Assembly: GCA_947451925.1 (NCBI GenBank)
Contig: CANGAW010000001.1
Span: forward strand, 89,281-153,280
Length of the DNA stretch: 64,000 nt
Source of the DNA: Burkholderiales bacterium
GTDB taxonomy: Bacteria > Pseudomonadota > Gammaproteobacteria > Burkholderiales > Burkholderiaceae_D
Direction: 5' to 3'
Shown here one piece after another: positions 10,306 through 21,526 of the stretch (position 1 is its first letter; each line of letters starts with the position of its first letter). Under the pieces are notes generated by a model. That model was not told the origin of the DNA and made no database searches. It saw only the letters and a list, made by a program, of their open reading frames with translations. The translations under genes and the position numbers were made by a program.

Positions 10306-11466
10306 TTAACTGGCAAAAGCCGTCGCCCGCCTTTGCACACCGGCTGTCAATACACTCATCACCAGTCCCAGCAGTGCCAGCATTGCCGCCGCCAGTGGCA
10401 CGCTCTGCAGACCCAGCTGATTGGTCAGTACCGCTCCACCGACCCAGGCACCCAACGCATTGCCGACATTGAAGGCACCGATATTTAAAATCGACACCAG
10501 ATTGGGAGCGTGCTGGCCAAAGCGCACCACGTTCACCTGCAAAGCCGGCACTAAGGCAAACGCGGCACACGCCCACAAGAACAAAACCACTTCCGTCGCA
10601 ATCAACAAGTTGCTGACCATGCTGAGCAACAAAGACAATAGAGCCATCGCAACGAAAGCGCCCGCCAGTGTCGCCGTCAAACGCCAGTCAGCCAGCCGGC
10701 CGCCAAGCACATTGCCAACGGTCAGCCCCAGACCGATCAGTAGCAGAGTCAGAGTCACGCCGCGTGAAGATAGTCCTGTCAGGTCGAGCAAGAATGGCGC
10801 GATGTAGGTAAAGATCGTAAACATCGCCGCTGAGAACAGCACCGTCATCGACAACGCCATCCACACGCCCTTGTTGCGCAAGGCCGCCATTTCACTACGC
10901 AAGGATTCGCGTTCTTCATCCTGTGCGCGTGGCAGTGCCAGCACCAGGCCGATCATGGCGAGCACCCCAATGACGGTGACTGCCCAGAAAGGCGCGCGCC
11001 AGCCGGCAGCCTGCCCCAGAGCGGTGCCCAGAGGCACGCCCAGCACATTGGCCAATGTCAGTCCGGTAAACATCATCGCCACCGCCGACGCACGCCGGTT
11101 CGGCGGCACCAGACTGGCGGCCACCACCGCGCCGATACCAAAAAATGCACCGTGACATAAGGCTGTGACTACCCGGGCCATCATCAGCAAGCTGTAATCG
11201 GTAGCCACCGCGCAGAGCAAATTACCGACAATGAAAATGCCCATCAACATGATCAGCGTCGATCGTCTTTGCAGACCAGCGGTAGCTGCCGCCATGAATG
11301 GCGCGCCGATCGCCACACTGAGTGCATAGGCAGTGATCAGCCAGCCCGCAACCGGAATGGTCACGCCGAGGTCAGTCGCAACCTCGGGCAACAAACCCAT
11401 GATGACAAATTCGGTGGTGCCAATACCGAAAGCAGAGAGAGCAAGAACAATCAGGGGAAGGGGCAT
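10306..11466 (-). CDS. MFS transporter (AraJ/YdhP-like), translationally coupled to the dmp lower operon
   Basis: 12-TM MFS; ATG overlaps the preceding gene's TAA (TAATG). Confidence 0.85.
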   Translation of the reverse strand: MPLPLIVLALSAFGIGTTEFVIMGLLPEVATDLGVTIPVAGWLITAYALSVAIGAPFMAAATAGLQRRSTLIMLMGIFIVGNLLCAVATDYSLLMMARVVTALCHGAFFGIGAVVAASLVPPNRRASAVAMMFTGLTLANVLGVPLGTALGQAAGWRAPFWAVTVIGVLAMIGLVLALPRAQDEERESLRSEMAALRNKGVWMALSMTVLFSAAMFTIFTYIAPFLLDLTGLSSRGVTLTLLLIGLGLTVGNVLGGRLADWRLTATLAGAFVAMALLSLLLSMVSNLLIATEVVLFLWACAAFALVPALQVNVVRFGQHAPNLVSILNIGAFNVGNALGAWVGGAVLTNQLGLQSVPLAAAMLALLGLVMSVLTAGVQRRATAFAS

Positions 11467-12296
11467 TACGCTTCAGTCAAAAAATTAGCAACCAGACGGT
11501 TGAAGCGCGCCGCATGTTCAATTTGCGTCCAGTGCCCGCAACGACCAAACACATGCAGCTGCGAGCGTGAAATCCAGTTCGCCAGATTGAGTGAATTAGA
11601 CAGCGGAATGATCTGGTCTTCGCGACCGTGAATCACCAGCGTGTCATGCGGCAGCGCACGGATGTCGGCTTCACGGCTGGCTAAGGCATCGACACCGTTT
11701 TGTCGCGGTGCCGGAAACATCGACGAAAACGCTTCCTGAAAGCCCGGCTGAATACTAGCCTTGTAACGTAGTTCAGCCAGTTCATCGGTGACCAGATTGC
11801 GGTCGTAAGCAAACACGTCGAGCAGCTTGCGCATGTTGGCAATCGACGGCTCATAACCCCAGGCCAGATCAAGACCGGGTGTCAGCGTAAACGGCACGCC
11901 GGCACTACCCATCAACACCAGTTTGCGCACGCGCTTGGGATGACGAATCGCCAGCGCCAGCGCCAGTCCGCCGCCAAATGAATTGCCGACAATATCGGTC
12001 GATTCAATTTCCAGTGCATCCAGCAAACCGACTGCCTGATCGACCCAGGTGTCCATGCCATAGCGGATACCGTCTGGCCTTTCTGTGAAACCAAAGCCGA
12101 CCATATCGGGCGCAATCACGCGCGAGCCTACAGCCAACTCCGGTATCGTCAGACGCCAGTTGGCCCAACCGGTTACGCCGGGACCGGAGCCGTGTATCAG
12201 CAGTACCGGCTTGCCACTACCGACGTCGTGATAATTGGTGCGGATGCCATTGGCAAGAATGAAATTAGCAATCTCTGGATTATGTGCGCCGCCCAT
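11466..12296 (-). CDS. dmpD: 2-hydroxymuconic semialdehyde hydrolase
   Basis: alpha/beta hydrolase: HGSGPGVTGWANWRLTIPEL, GNSFGGGLALA, catalytic Asp/His regions; cluster context. Confidence 0.9.
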   Translation of the reverse strand: MGGAHNPEIANFILANGIRTNYHDVGSGKPVLLIHGSGPGVTGWANWRLTIPELAVGSRVIAPDMVGFGFTERPDGIRYGMDTWVDQAVGLLDALEIESTDIVGNSFGGGLALALAIRHPKRVRKLVLMGSAGVPFTLTPGLDLAWGYEPSIANMRKLLDVFAYDRNLVTDELAELRYKASIQPGFQEAFSSMFPAPRQNGVDALASREADIRALPHDTLVIHGREDQIIPLSNSLNLANWISRSQLHVFGRCGHWTQIEHAARFNRLVANFLTEA

Positions 12297-12299
12297 GAC

Positions 12300-12491
12300 T
12301 TAACGACCCCGATCTTTGGCGCTGACGCCAGCAATGCCCCAGTTCGTATTGGGCACTTCCAAGATCATCACGCGCACCGTTTCTATCGGTGCACCGACCG
12401 CTTCGCATAAAGCCGCAGTGACTTTTTCAATCACGGCGCGCTTCTGTTCTTCGGAACGGCCTTCTATCATATGAATTTGTGCAAATGGCAT
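12300..12491 (-). CDS. dmpI: 4-oxalocrotonate tautomerase
   Basis: 63 aa, MPFAQIHMIEGRSEEQKRAVIEKVT (Pro1 after Met removal). Confidence 0.92.
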   Translation of the reverse strand: MPFAQIHMIEGRSEEQKRAVIEKVTAALCEAVGAPIETVRVMILEVPNTNWGIAGVSAKDRGR

Positions 12492-12516
12492 AGATGTCTC
12501 CTGAATTTATATTGGG

Positions 12517-13305
12517 TTAAACGAAACGCATGGAGGTACTACCCATGCCCTGCACGCGCAGCCTGACCTGGTCGCCGGCCTGCACTGCCACGGCTTCAGT
12601 AATGCCACCCGACAGAATCAGGGTACCCGCCGGAATTTCTTCGCCCATCGCACCCAGATGATTGGCTAACATCGCAATCGCTGCAGCCGGATGTCCGAGT
12701 ACGGCCGCACCTGCGCCGAACGCCACTGGCTGACCATTCTTCTCCAGCACAATGCCGACTGCGCGCAAATCCACACCATTGACTTGCATGCGCTCGCCGC
12801 CCAACACATAGCGTGCCGCTGAGGTGTTATCAGCAATCACGCTCTTCAAATCGAATTTGAAATCGCGATAACGGCTGTCGATGACTTCAATGCCGGGAAT
12901 CACATATTCCGTCGCTGCCAGCACCGCGCCGATATGACAGCCGGGGCCGCGCAAAGGCTTGTTGGTCATGAACGCAATCTCTGGCTCCACCTTGGGATGA
13001 ATCAGTTCCGACACCTTGCAGTCACCGCCGTCGGCCACCAGATAGTCGGCGGTCATGAAACCAAACACCGGCACCGTCACGCCCATTTGCTTCATCTTCG
13101 CGTGCGAAGTCAGGCCCGCTTTCAGACCACCGAGCTTTAAGCCGCGGGCCAGCTTGCGGGCCTTGATCGCGTTCTGGATCGCATACGCATCGTCCCAGTC
13201 CATCTCGGGATAGTCGTCGGTGATCTTGGTCGTGTCTTTCGCCTGCAGCTGGCAGTTTTCCAGCAGTTCGGCCAGTTTTTCTATCGTTGCTTTATCCAGT
13301 TTCAT
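12517..13305 (-). CDS. dmpH: 2-oxo-3-hexenedioate (4-oxalocrotonate) decarboxylase
   Basis: Hydratase/decarboxylase family, [14 protein letters not shown]; cluster context. Confidence 0.88.
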   Translation of the reverse strand: MKLDKATIEKLAELLENCQLQAKDTTKITDDYPEMDWDDAYAIQNAIKARKLARGLKLGGLKAGLTSHAKMKQMGVTVPVFGFMTADYLVADGGDCKVSELIHPKVEPEIAFMTNKPLRGPGCHIGAVLAATEYVIPGIEVIDSRYRDFKFDLKSVIADNTSAARYVLGGERMQVNGVDLRAVGIVLEKNGQPVAFGAGAAVLGHPAAAIAMLANHLGAMGEEIPAGTLILSGGITEAVAVQAGDQVRLRVQGMGSTSMRFV

Positions 13306-14363
13306 GCTGCCGCTCTCTTGTCTGCCAACGCCCGTGCCATTGTCATCGCGGTGTCTTCGATCATGTCTTCCTGACCACCGACCATGCCGCGCCGTCCCAG
13401 TTCAACCAGCAAATCCCGCGCCGAAATACCGTATTTTTCACCGGCACGTTTGGCAAACAACAGGAAGCTGGAATACACGCCGGCATAACCGAGGGTGAGC
13501 GAATCGCGGTCTATGCGAATGACGTGATCCATGATTGGCACCACCAGGTCTTCTGCCACGTCCTGAATTTTGAACACATCGACACCGGTCTCTATCCCCA
13601 TGCGCGCACACACGGCGATGAACACTTCCATCGGCGTGTTGCCGGCACCGGCACCCAGACCGGCAGCAGCGGCATCGATACGGTTGGCGCCGGCTTCAAC
13701 CGCAGCCAGTGAGTTGGCAATACCCATGGCCATATTGTGGTGACCATGAAAACCCAGTTCGGTGCCGGGCTTTAAGACTGCACGCACCGCAGCGATACGG
13801 GCGGTGACGTCGTCGGGCAGCATGTAGCCGGCCGAGTCGGTAACGTAAATGCAATTGGCGCCATAACTTTCCATCAGCAGCGCTTGCTTGACCAGCGCTT
13901 CTGGCTGGCTCATGTGCGCCATCATCAGAAAGCCGACCGTGTCCATATCCAGCGCACGCGCTTTGGTAATGTGCTGCTCGCTGACATCGGCTTCGGTGCA
14001 ATGGGTTGCCACGCGTATCGTGTGCACGCCCAGATCTTTGGCCATCAGCAAATGTTCGACCGTGCCAATGCCCGGAATCAGCAAGGCCGATACTTTGGCA
14101 TTCTTCATCTTTGGAATCACCGCGCTCAGATATTCTTCATCCGTGTGCGCAGGAAAACCATAGTTGACCGACGAGCCGCCCAGACCATCACCGTGGGTCA
14201 CTTCAATTAGCGGCACGCCGGCTGCGTCCAGACCGCAAGCGATGCTCTGCATTTGCTCCAGGCTCATCTGATGACGTTTCGGATGCATGCCATCACGCAG
14301 CGTCATATCGTGAACGGTGACTTTTCTACCTTTGAGATTCATGATGATTTCCTTGGTGTTCAA
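13302..14363 (-). CDS. dmpG: 4-hydroxy-2-oxovalerate aldolase
   Basis: [23 protein letters not shown]-like TIM barrel; overlaps dmpF by 4 bp. Confidence 0.94.
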   Translation of the reverse strand: MNTKEIIMNLKGRKVTVHDMTLRDGMHPKRHQMSLEQMQSIACGLDAAGVPLIEVTHGDGLGGSSVNYGFPAHTDEEYLSAVIPKMKNAKVSALLIPGIGTVEHLLMAKDLGVHTIRVATHCTEADVSEQHITKARALDMDTVGFLMMAHMSQPEALVKQALLMESYGANCIYVTDSAGYMLPDDVTARIAAVRAVLKPGTELGFHGHHNMAMGIANSLAAVEAGANRIDAAAAGLGAGAGNTPMEVFIAVCARMGIETGVDVFKIQDVAEDLVVPIMDHVIRIDRDSLTLGYAGVYSSFLLFAKRAGEKYGISARDLLVELGRRGMVGGQEDMIEDTAMTMARALADKRAAA

Positions 14364-15268
14364 GCGGCTTGCAAGCTGAGCTTGCCGGCCAACATTTCTT
14401 CGGCAAACATCTCGGCGGTGCGCGCGGCGGCCGCCGTCATGATGTCGAGATTGCCCGCATATTTAGGCAGGTAGTCGCCCAGACCTTCGACTTCAAGGAA
14501 GATCGAAACGCGCTTGCCGTCAAACACCGGGCCATTCACCAGCCGGTAACCCGGCACGTATTTCTGCACTTCTTTCAGCATCGCGTGCACCGAGGCGGTA
14601 ATCTTGGCCTGATCCGGCTCGCCTTCGGTCAGGCAATGCACGGTGTCACGCATGATCAGCGGCGGCTCTGCCGGGTTGATGATGATGATCGCCTTGCCTT
14701 TTTGTGCGCCGCCTACCTTCTCGACGGCACCTGCGGTGGTGCGGGTAAATTCATCAATGTTTTTGCGGGTACCCGGGCCGACCGAGCGGCTTGAAACGGT
14801 GGCGACAATTTCGCCGTAAGCCACCTTCTGCACCCGCGACACCGCGGCCACCATAGGAATCGTCGCTTGCCCACCGCAGGTGACCATGTTGACGTTCATC
14901 TCGCCTTTGCCCACATGCTCCATCAGGTTCACGGGCGGCACACAGAAAGGACCAATGGCTGCCGGCGTTAAGTCAATCATCAGCACGCCGAGCGCATTGA
15001 GCTTGCGCGAATTTTCGGCATGAACGTATGCGCTGGTGGCGTCAAAAGCAATTTGAACGCCATCGGCCTTTACATGGGGCAGCAGACCATCCACGCCGTC
15101 GGAGGTGGTTTTGATGCCCATTTCGCGGGCACGTTTCAAACCATCCGATTCGGGGTCGATACCCACCATCCACACCGGCTCCAGCACCGGACTGCGCTGC
15201 AATTTGGCCAGCAGATCGGTGCCGATATTGCCGGGACCAATCAGTGCGCATTTGATTTTCTTTGTCAT
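14360..15268 (-). CDS. dmpF: Acetaldehyde dehydrogenase (acylating)
   Basis: [30 protein letters not shown] catalytic Cys. Confidence 0.94.
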   Translation of the reverse strand: MTKKIKCALIGPGNIGTDLLAKLQRSPVLEPVWMVGIDPESDGLKRAREMGIKTTSDGVDGLLPHVKADGVQIAFDATSAYVHAENSRKLNALGVLMIDLTPAAIGPFCVPPVNLMEHVGKGEMNVNMVTCGGQATIPMVAAVSRVQKVAYGEIVATVSSRSVGPGTRKNIDEFTRTTAGAVEKVGGAQKGKAIIIINPAEPPLIMRDTVHCLTEGEPDQAKITASVHAMLKEVQKYVPGYRLVNGPVFDGKRVSIFLEVEGLGDYLPKYAGNLDIMTAAAARTAEMFAEEMLAGKLSLQAA

Positions 15269-15307
15269 GAGTAAAACTCCTAAAATGAATATGGCGGTGA
15301 CGAAGGA

Positions 15308-16096
15308 TTAGACGAAGCGCACTGTCGCGCTGCCAAGACCACCCACCGAGCAAACCAAACTGTCGCCTGCCTTGACCGGCACCAGCGGCGACTGCGAACC
15401 GGACAGAATCACATCACCGGCTTTCAATGAAATGCCGAAGGCACCTAAGGTGTTGGCCAGCCAGGCCACGGCATTCACCGGCGAACCCTGCACCGAAGCA
15501 CCCGATGAGGTGCTGATGATTTCACCGTTTTTTTCCAGCACCATGCCAGCGACTGACAGATCAAGTTCGTAAGGTGTCCGACGCACGCCACCCAAAGAAA
15601 AAACACCACAGGAAGCGTTGTCGGCCACGGTGTCTTGAATCTTGATTTTCCAGTCCTTGATGCGCGAATCAACAATCTCGAAACAGGGCATTACGCACTC
15701 CGTCGCGCGCAGCACGTCGTCGGCCGTCACACCCGGTCCGGTCAGGTCGTGCTTGAGAATAAACGCCACTTCAGCTTCGGCTTTTGGCGCAATCATTTTG
15801 CTCACATCCACCGCTTGACCTTCGTTAAACACCATGCCCGAGAGCAGGTAACCAAAGTCAGGCTGATTGACGCCAAGCATGTCCATTACCACTTTGCTGG
15901 TGACGCCGATTTTCTTGCCGACCACAATTTCGCCCGCGTCCAGCCGGCGTTGAATCATGCGCAACTGAATGTGATAGGCGTCTTCGATCGTGATATCGGG
16001 TTCGCGATTAGTCAGCGGCTCAATCGGCGCGCAACTAATCAGCGAGTCATACAGTTCGTCGCCGTAGCGTGCGATAGTCTGTGGGGTCATTGCCAT
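15308..16096 (-). CDS. dmpE: 2-oxopent-4-enoate hydratase
   Basis: Hydratase family, [27 protein letters not shown]. Confidence 0.9.
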   Translation of the reverse strand: MAMTPQTIARYGDELYDSLISCAPIEPLTNREPDITIEDAYHIQLRMIQRRLDAGEIVVGKKIGVTSKVVMDMLGVNQPDFGYLLSGMVFNEGQAVDVSKMIAPKAEAEVAFILKHDLTGPGVTADDVLRATECVMPCFEIVDSRIKDWKIKIQDTVADNASCGVFSLGGVRRTPYELDLSVAGMVLEKNGEIISTSSGASVQGSPVNAVAWLANTLGAFGISLKAGDVILSGSQSPLVPVKAGDSLVCSVGGLGSATVRFV

Positions 16097-16112
16097 TGAA
16101 AATTCTCCGCTC

Positions 16113-17567
16113 TTAAAGTTTGATCATTACGTTGCGCAAGTCAGTGTAGAACTCCAGCGAATGCACGCCGCCTTCGCGACCAATGCCGGAGGCTTTGGAA
16201 CCACCGAAGGCGGTGCGCAAATCACGCAAGAACCAGCTATTGATCCAGCACAGACCGACCTGCACCGAGGCCGCCATCTGGTGCGCCGTTGACAAGTTTG
16301 AAGTCCAGATAGTGGTGGCCAGACCGTATTGGGTATTGTTGGCCAGTGCAATCGCTTCTTCTGCAGTATCGAACGGTGCGATGTGGCAGCAGGGGCCAAA
16401 AATTTCTTCGCGAATTACCGAAGCCGTTTCGGGCAAGCCGGTCCAGATGGTCGGCTGCACCCAGTGACCATTTGCCAATTCAGCAGGCATGGTCGGCGAA
16501 CCACCACCGGTGACGATGATCGCGCCTTCGGCACGGGCCTTGTCGTAATAAGACAAGACCTTTTGTTTATGTTCGGCTGAAATCAGCGGACCCAGACCAA
16601 CGCCGGGCTCGTTGGGTGGACCGATTTTCAGCGACTCGGCTTTGGCTTTGAGAGCGGCCACAAATTTGTCAAAGACAGGCCGCTGCACATACACCCGCTC
16701 GGTACCCAGACAAACCTGACCGCAATTCTCAAATGCGCTGCGGGTAATACCAGCCACCGCCTTGTCGAAGTCCGCATCGGCAAACACGATGCCGGCATTT
16801 TTACCACCCAACTCGAACGACACCGGCCGCACGCCTTTGGCGGCCGCCGCCATGATGGCCTCGCCGGTACGGGTCTCACCGGTGAAGGTGATGCCATCGA
16901 CTTCTGGATGTGTGGTCAGGAATTCACCGGCCGAGTTCGGGCCGAAACCATGCACCACGTTGTACACGCCTTTGGGAATGCCGACCGTATTCATCACTTC
17001 CCCCAGCAGGGTGGCGGTGGCGGGTGTTTCTTCGGAAGGCTTGACGATCACAGCATTGCCGCAGGCCAGTGCAGGGCCGACCTTCCAGGTCATCAGCAGC
17101 AAAGGCAAATTCCAGGGACACACCACTGCCACTACACCCAGCGGCGAGCGCACGCCATAACTGATGGCCGTGCCACCATCAGGCGTCGTCATCTGAAAGC
17201 TCTCGGTCGGCGCATTTTTGACGATGTCGGCAAAAATCTTGAAGTTAGCCGCGCCGCGTGGAATATCGATGTGCGAGGCCAGCGAATGCGGCTTGCCGGT
17301 ATCGGCCAGCTCGGCGGCTAAAAAATCATCAAAGCGACGATTAATTTCGTCGGCCACCGCATGCAGCAGTTCAACCCGCTTGACCACCGACATCCGTCCC
17401 CATTCACCATCGACTGCGGCGCGGGCAGCCTTGACCGCAGCATCGACCTCGACCTTGCCGGCTTCATGCACCAGACCGATGACCTGGTTGTCGACCGGCG
17501 TGCGATTTTCAAAGGTTTTGCTGGTGGCGACAAATTCACCGTTGATAAAGTTATGGAATTGTTTCAT
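16113..17567 (-). CDS. dmpC: 2-hydroxymuconic semialdehyde dehydrogenase
   Basis: ALDH family: FELGGKNAGIVFADAD, ENCGQVCLGTERVYV; start at MKQFHNFINGEF. Confidence 0.93.
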   Translation of the reverse strand: MKQFHNFINGEFVATSKTFENRTPVDNQVIGLVHEAGKVEVDAAVKAARAAVDGEWGRMSVVKRVELLHAVADEINRRFDDFLAAELADTGKPHSLASHIDIPRGAANFKIFADIVKNAPTESFQMTTPDGGTAISYGVRSPLGVVAVVCPWNLPLLLMTWKVGPALACGNAVIVKPSEETPATATLLGEVMNTVGIPKGVYNVVHGFGPNSAGEFLTTHPEVDGITFTGETRTGEAIMAAAAKGVRPVSFELGGKNAGIVFADADFDKAVAGITRSAFENCGQVCLGTERVYVQRPVFDKFVAALKAKAESLKIGPPNEPGVGLGPLISAEHKQKVLSYYDKARAEGAIIVTGGGSPTMPAELANGHWVQPTIWTGLPETASVIREEIFGPCCHIAPFDTAEEAIALANNTQYGLATTIWTSNLSTAHQMAASVQVGLCWINSWFLRDLRTAFGGSKASGIGREGGVHSLEFYTDLRNVMIKL

Positions 17568-17605
17568 GTTGTTTTTCCTTGAAATGCTGAATCTGTTCTT
17601 TAAGT

Positions 17606-18049
17606 TCAGGCCAGACCAATGGCGGCCAGCCCTGCGCGTGCGCACTCTTCATCCTGTTCGGCCGAGCCGCCCGAGACGCCAATGCCGCCAATGCGCATGC
17701 CGTTCTCAACGATGGGCAGACCACCGCCAAAAACTACCAGGCGCGGACGCTCGACAATGCCAATGCGCAGTGCTTCATCATTAGCCAGCACCGTCATCCA
17801 CTGACTGGTAGCAAAACCGAAACTGGCCGCGGTGTAGGCCTTGTCGATGGCGATATCGATCGAATGCAAAAACGCACCCGGCATACGCAGGAAGCCGGCT
17901 AGCACACCGGCGCTGTCAGTGATGGCCGCATTAATCGCAATGCCCAGCGTCTTTGCATGGGCCACGCTTGCCTGCAAGGCAAGGCTGGCTGCTTCGGCCG
18001 AGATCACGGCCTGAATGACAGAATTCTGGAGAGGAGTGGTTTTATTCAT
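17606..18049 (-). CDS. GlcG/HbpS (DUF336) family protein
   Basis: AITDSAGVLAGFLRMPGAFLHSIDIAIDKAYTAA, GGLPIV...GGIGVSGGSAEQDEECA. Confidence 0.85.
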   Translation of the reverse strand: MNKTTPLQNSVIQAVISAEAASLALQASVAHAKTLGIAINAAITDSAGVLAGFLRMPGAFLHSIDIAIDKAYTAASFGFATSQWMTVLANDEALRIGIVERPRLVVFGGGLPIVENGMRIGGIGVSGGSAEQDEECARAGLAAIGLA

Positions 18050-18126
18050 ATTGCATTCTGGTTCGGTTACAGGGTGAGATTAATGATGCAAAGCCATACT
18101 GTCCAATACCATTTTTTTCATTCACA

Positions 18127-18141
18127 ATACTGAAAAGGTAT
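18127..18141. promoter_or_regulatory. LysR (BenM/CatM-type) operator ATAC-N7-GTAT
   Basis: atactgaaaaggtat in the divergent lysR/GlcG-like intergenic region; second imperfect ATAC pair at 18096-18109. Confidence 0.7.
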
Positions 18142-18164
18142 GGAATATCAATCAAGGAAAATCG

Positions 18165-19106
18165 ATGGATCTGCGACAAATGCGTTACTTTCTGACGCTG
18201 GCCGAGGAGCGCAATTTCACCCGTGCAGCCGAGCGGCTGCACATGGCGCAACCACCGCTGACGCGGCAGATTCGCGCGCTCGAAGAAGATCTGGGTGCCG
18301 AGCTGTTTGTGCGCACACCCAAGGGCGTGAACCTGACTGCCGCCGGACAGGCGCTGCTGGCCGAGGTGCCAAACTTGCTGGCACTGGCCCAGCGCGCCAA
18401 AGAGCGGGCGCTGCTGGCTAGTCAGGGTCTCAGTGGACGGCTTGATGTCGGTATTTTTGGTTCCGGCGTGCTCGATGTCATTCCGCGCATTCTGTCGCGC
18501 TTTCACAAAGAACGCCCCGAGGTGCGCATCGTGCTGCACAACCTGACCAAGTCGGAACAGTTGCAAGCTTTGCGCGAGCGCCGCATTAGTGTTGGCTTCA
18601 ACCGGTTGATTCCGCCCGAGGAGGATCTGGTAGTCGAGACGGTATTGCGCGAACCCATGATCGTGGCGCTGCCGGCTGCACATCACTTGTGCAAGAAACC
18701 GTCGCTGCGTATCAGTGACTTGAGCGACCAGCCTTTGATTCTGTATCCCAACCTGCCCATCGCTGGTCTGGCGCAGCAAGTGCTGCAAGCTTTTGTACGT
18801 GAAAAAGCCGTGGTGCGGGTGGAGCAGGAAGTCGAAGATGTGCTCACCGCTATCGCGCTGGTGGCCGGCGGATTTGGTGTGTGCGTCACCACAGCCTCGT
18901 CGGCCAGCCTGCGCTTGCCGGGCGTGGTCTATCGACCGCTGGAAAGCAGTGTCCTGCGCGAGATCGAACTCAGTTGCCTGTATCGGCGCGCTGATACTTC
19001 GCCGGTACTGTCTGCTTTTGTTGCGGTAGTGCGGGATTTCTCTTTGCATGCGGCTGCACAGGCCGCTGCGCCCAAAGCGAAGCGGCCTGTGCAACGCAAA
19101 GCCTGA
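18165..19106 (+). CDS. LysR-type regulator, CatM/BenM-like
   Basis: MDLRQMRYFLTLAEERNFTRAAERLHMAQPPLTRQIRALEEDLGAELFVR. Confidence 0.92.
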   Translation: MDLRQMRYFLTLAEERNFTRAAERLHMAQPPLTRQIRALEEDLGAELFVRTPKGVNLTAAGQALLAEVPNLLALAQRAKERALLASQGLSGRLDVGIFGSGVLDVIPRILSRFHKERPEVRIVLHNLTKSEQLQALRERRISVGFNRLIPPEEDLVVETVLREPMIVALPAAHHLCKKPSLRISDLSDQPLILYPNLPIAGLAQQVLQAFVREKAVVRVEQEVEDVLTAIALVAGGFGVCVTTASSASLRLPGVVYRPLESSVLREIELSCLYRRADTSPVLSAFVAVVRDFSLHAAAQAAAPKAKRPVQRKA

Positions 19107-19113
19107 AAACAGA

Positions 19114-20058
19114 TCAGGTGTAAACATCGGTGAAAGAAGGCACCGCATCGCCGGTGTGATAGAAGATGCCGGTCCACAGCTTGTCTTCGGTCCAGGTCGT
19201 CACAGGACGATCCGGTTGTGCCAGATAACCGAGGCCAGCGAAGGTCTCATTGCGGTTGCCACTCGGGTCGAAGAAATAAATCGTCTCGCCGCGGGTAATA
19301 CCGTGGCGGGTAGGCGCCACATCAATCTTCACTTTGTTTTTGGCCATGATATCGGCTGCCTTGAGCACATCGTGCCAGGAGTCGAGGTAGAAGGAGACGT
19401 GATGAATACCCGCCTTGGCGCCGCCGACAAAGGCGATGTCATGCGGAGTATTCGTACGCGTCAGCCAGGCTGCTGCCTGAATCGCGCCGCCAGGTCCGAC
19501 CATGACTTGTTCAACCAGGTAGAAGTCCAGAGCTTTGCTCAGGAACTCGGTGTTTTCTGCCACCTTGTTGACGCCTGTTTCAGGATTGAGTTCGCACATC
19601 AGCAGCACGTGGTCGAGCCAGTGTACGCCTGCGCCCTTGATATTGTCTGGCCAAGGATCAGGATTAGTGGTGCCGACTTCGGTACCGACATATTCCTTGG
19701 TGGCGTAGAGACGCATTTCATGGCTGCTTGGCAGCTTGAATTGCAGCATGCGACCCGTCGCCGGAATTGATCCTTCTGGCAAATCGGTGACCTTGATGCC
19801 ATAGGCTTCAATGCGTTCCTTGAGGCTGTCCAGATCACTTTCTTTTTCAACTTTGTAAGCGATGTGGTTCATGCCGGCCTGATCCGACGGCGTCAGGATG
19901 ATGGAGTAACGATCCCATTCATCCCAGCACTTCAGATAGACGTTGCCTGCTTTGTCTTCCATCGTCACTTTCATGCCGATCACATCGCGGTAGTGCTTGA
20001 CTGCCGCTTCCATATCCATCACTTTCAGGCTTGCATGCCCGATTCGCATTACACCCAT
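19114..20058 (-). CDS. dmpB: Catechol 2,3-dioxygenase (extradiol, type I)
   Basis: [72 protein letters not shown]. Confidence 0.95.
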   Translation of the reverse strand: MGVMRIGHASLKVMDMEAAVKHYRDVIGMKVTMEDKAGNVYLKCWDEWDRYSIILTPSDQAGMNHIAYKVEKESDLDSLKERIEAYGIKVTDLPEGSIPATGRMLQFKLPSSHEMRLYATKEYVGTEVGTTNPDPWPDNIKGAGVHWLDHVLLMCELNPETGVNKVAENTEFLSKALDFYLVEQVMVGPGGAIQAAAWLTRTNTPHDIAFVGGAKAGIHHVSFYLDSWHDVLKAADIMAKNKVKIDVAPTRHGITRGETIYFFDPSGNRNETFAGLGYLAQPDRPVTTWTEDKLWTGIFYHTGDAVPSFTDVYT

Positions 20059-20068
20059 TTTTGTCTCC

Positions 20069-20431
20069 TTACTTTGTTGTTGTCGCAGGTGGGGCGGCCT
20101 GCTCGGGAATCCCCTTTGAAAACGGTTTACTCATCTTGCCGGCCACTTCGAGTGTGATCTCGGTGCTCGGCCCTACTCTGCAAGCGAGCGTATAGCCCTG
20201 TGCTTCTTCTTCTGCCGTCACATGGGCGCGGCTGACCGGGCCCAACAATGCAGTGCTACCGCTGAGTATGCGAATTTTGCACACGCCGCAGCCGCCATTG
20301 ACACACCCGACCGGTATCCCTTTGCGACCAAGTCGTAGCATGCCTTTGAGCAGGCTCTCGCCGATTGCGCACGCATAGCTCTCGCCTGTCTGGGGTATCG
20401 TGACCTGCAGCTTGGGACGGAAGTCGAACAT
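20069..20431 (-). CDS. dmpQ: XylT/DmpQ-type 2Fe-2S ferredoxin
   Basis: [16 protein letters not shown]...YTLACRVGP; between P and B. Confidence 0.88.
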   Translation of the reverse strand: MFDFRPKLQVTIPQTGESYACAIGESLLKGMLRLGRKGIPVGCVNGGCGVCKIRILSGSTALLGPVSRAHVTAEEEAQGYTLACRVGPSTEITLEVAGKMSKPFSKGIPEQAAPPATTTK

Positions 20432-20441
20432 GGTTCTGATA

Positions 20442-21500
20442 TCAGACGCGTTTAAAGAAAGCACTACGCGGCTTGGAGGCGTCAGCTGCCGTAATGAATT
20501 TTTCGGCGTACATGTCGCGCTCATAGAGTCGCCCTTGCATCAGGGTGGCGAGACAGGCTTCAATCATCACGGGCGGGCCGCACATATACGCTTTGTGACC
20601 AGAAAAATCGCCCTTAAAATGTTCTTTGGCAGCGTCATGCACGAAACCCTTGTGACCTTCAAAACCGCTGGCATCCTCACTGAGCGCGGGGACATAGGTG
20701 AAGTTTGGATGCTGTTGAGCCAGCGCCCTGAATTCGGCGTCGTAATACAGTTCAGCCAGATTGCGCTGCCCATATATCAGCGTGATCGGATGGGGATAGC
20801 CTTGCGCCAGCAAATCGTGAATCATTGAACGGGGGCTCGACAAGCCGGAGCCGCCTGCCATAAAAATAAGCGGCGCCTGCTCCGAGGTCCGCACAAAAAA
20901 CCGGCCGTAAGGACCAGAGATGGTCAGCGCATCGCCCACTTTCAGCGTGTTGTGCAGATAAGCGGTGCCGGCGCCGCCTTCGATAATGCGTACATTAATT
21001 TCCAGCTCGCCGGTGCGGGCAATTTCTTGCGGTGAATTGGCAATCGAGAACGGACGGCCGCCTTCAACACCAGGCATCACCACCTGCACATACTGACCGG
21101 CCTGAAAATCAATCGGATGATCCAGCTTGAGCCAGATCGCCTTGATGGTCGGGGTGACAGTTTCGATGCGGCTGACAGTGGTCTTGAAGTCTTCCATCGC
21201 AATGATGCGGGCATCCGGATCATCGTCAATATCGGCTTCGATCGTGACATCGCTTTGCAGCGTGGCGCAACAGGCAAGCGTCTTGCCTTCATCGCGCTCG
21301 AAATCCATCAGCGCAAAGGGATTCGAGACACCCGGATCAATATCGCCTTCCAACACTTCCACTTTGCAGGTGCCGCACAAGCCGTGGCCGCAAGCATGGG
21401 GAATGTAGACGCCCTTGCGCAAAGCGGCGTCGAGCATGGTTTGTCCATCTTCGACCTCGATGGTCACGCCCAGGGGTTCAATAGTCAGTAGCTGTGACAT
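20442..21500 (-). CDS. dmpP: Phenol hydroxylase reductase component P5
   Basis: CGHGLCGTCKVEVLEG 2Fe-2S, GRPFSIANSP FAD, MAGGSGLSSPRSM NAD motifs. Confidence 0.94.
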   Translation of the reverse strand: MSQLLTIEPLGVTIEVEDGQTMLDAALRKGVYIPHACGHGLCGTCKVEVLEGDIDPGVSNPFALMDFERDEGKTLACCATLQSDVTIEADIDDDPDARIIAMEDFKTTVSRIETVTPTIKAIWLKLDHPIDFQAGQYVQVVMPGVEGGRPFSIANSPQEIARTGELEINVRIIEGGAGTAYLHNTLKVGDALTISGPYGRFFVRTSEQAPLIFMAGGSGLSSPRSMIHDLLAQGYPHPITLIYGQRNLAELYYDAEFRALAQQHPNFTYVPALSEDASGFEGHKGFVHDAAKEHFKGDFSGHKAYMCGPPVMIEACLATLMQGRLYERDMYAEKFITAADASKPRSAFFKRV

Positions 21501-21526
21501 GGTGTCATTCGTTATTCAATATGTTT

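Noticed and set aside
18042-19148. 368-aa minus-strand ORF
   Set aside because: Antisense to a clear LysR gene; Gln/His-rich low-quality translation typical of shadow ORFs.
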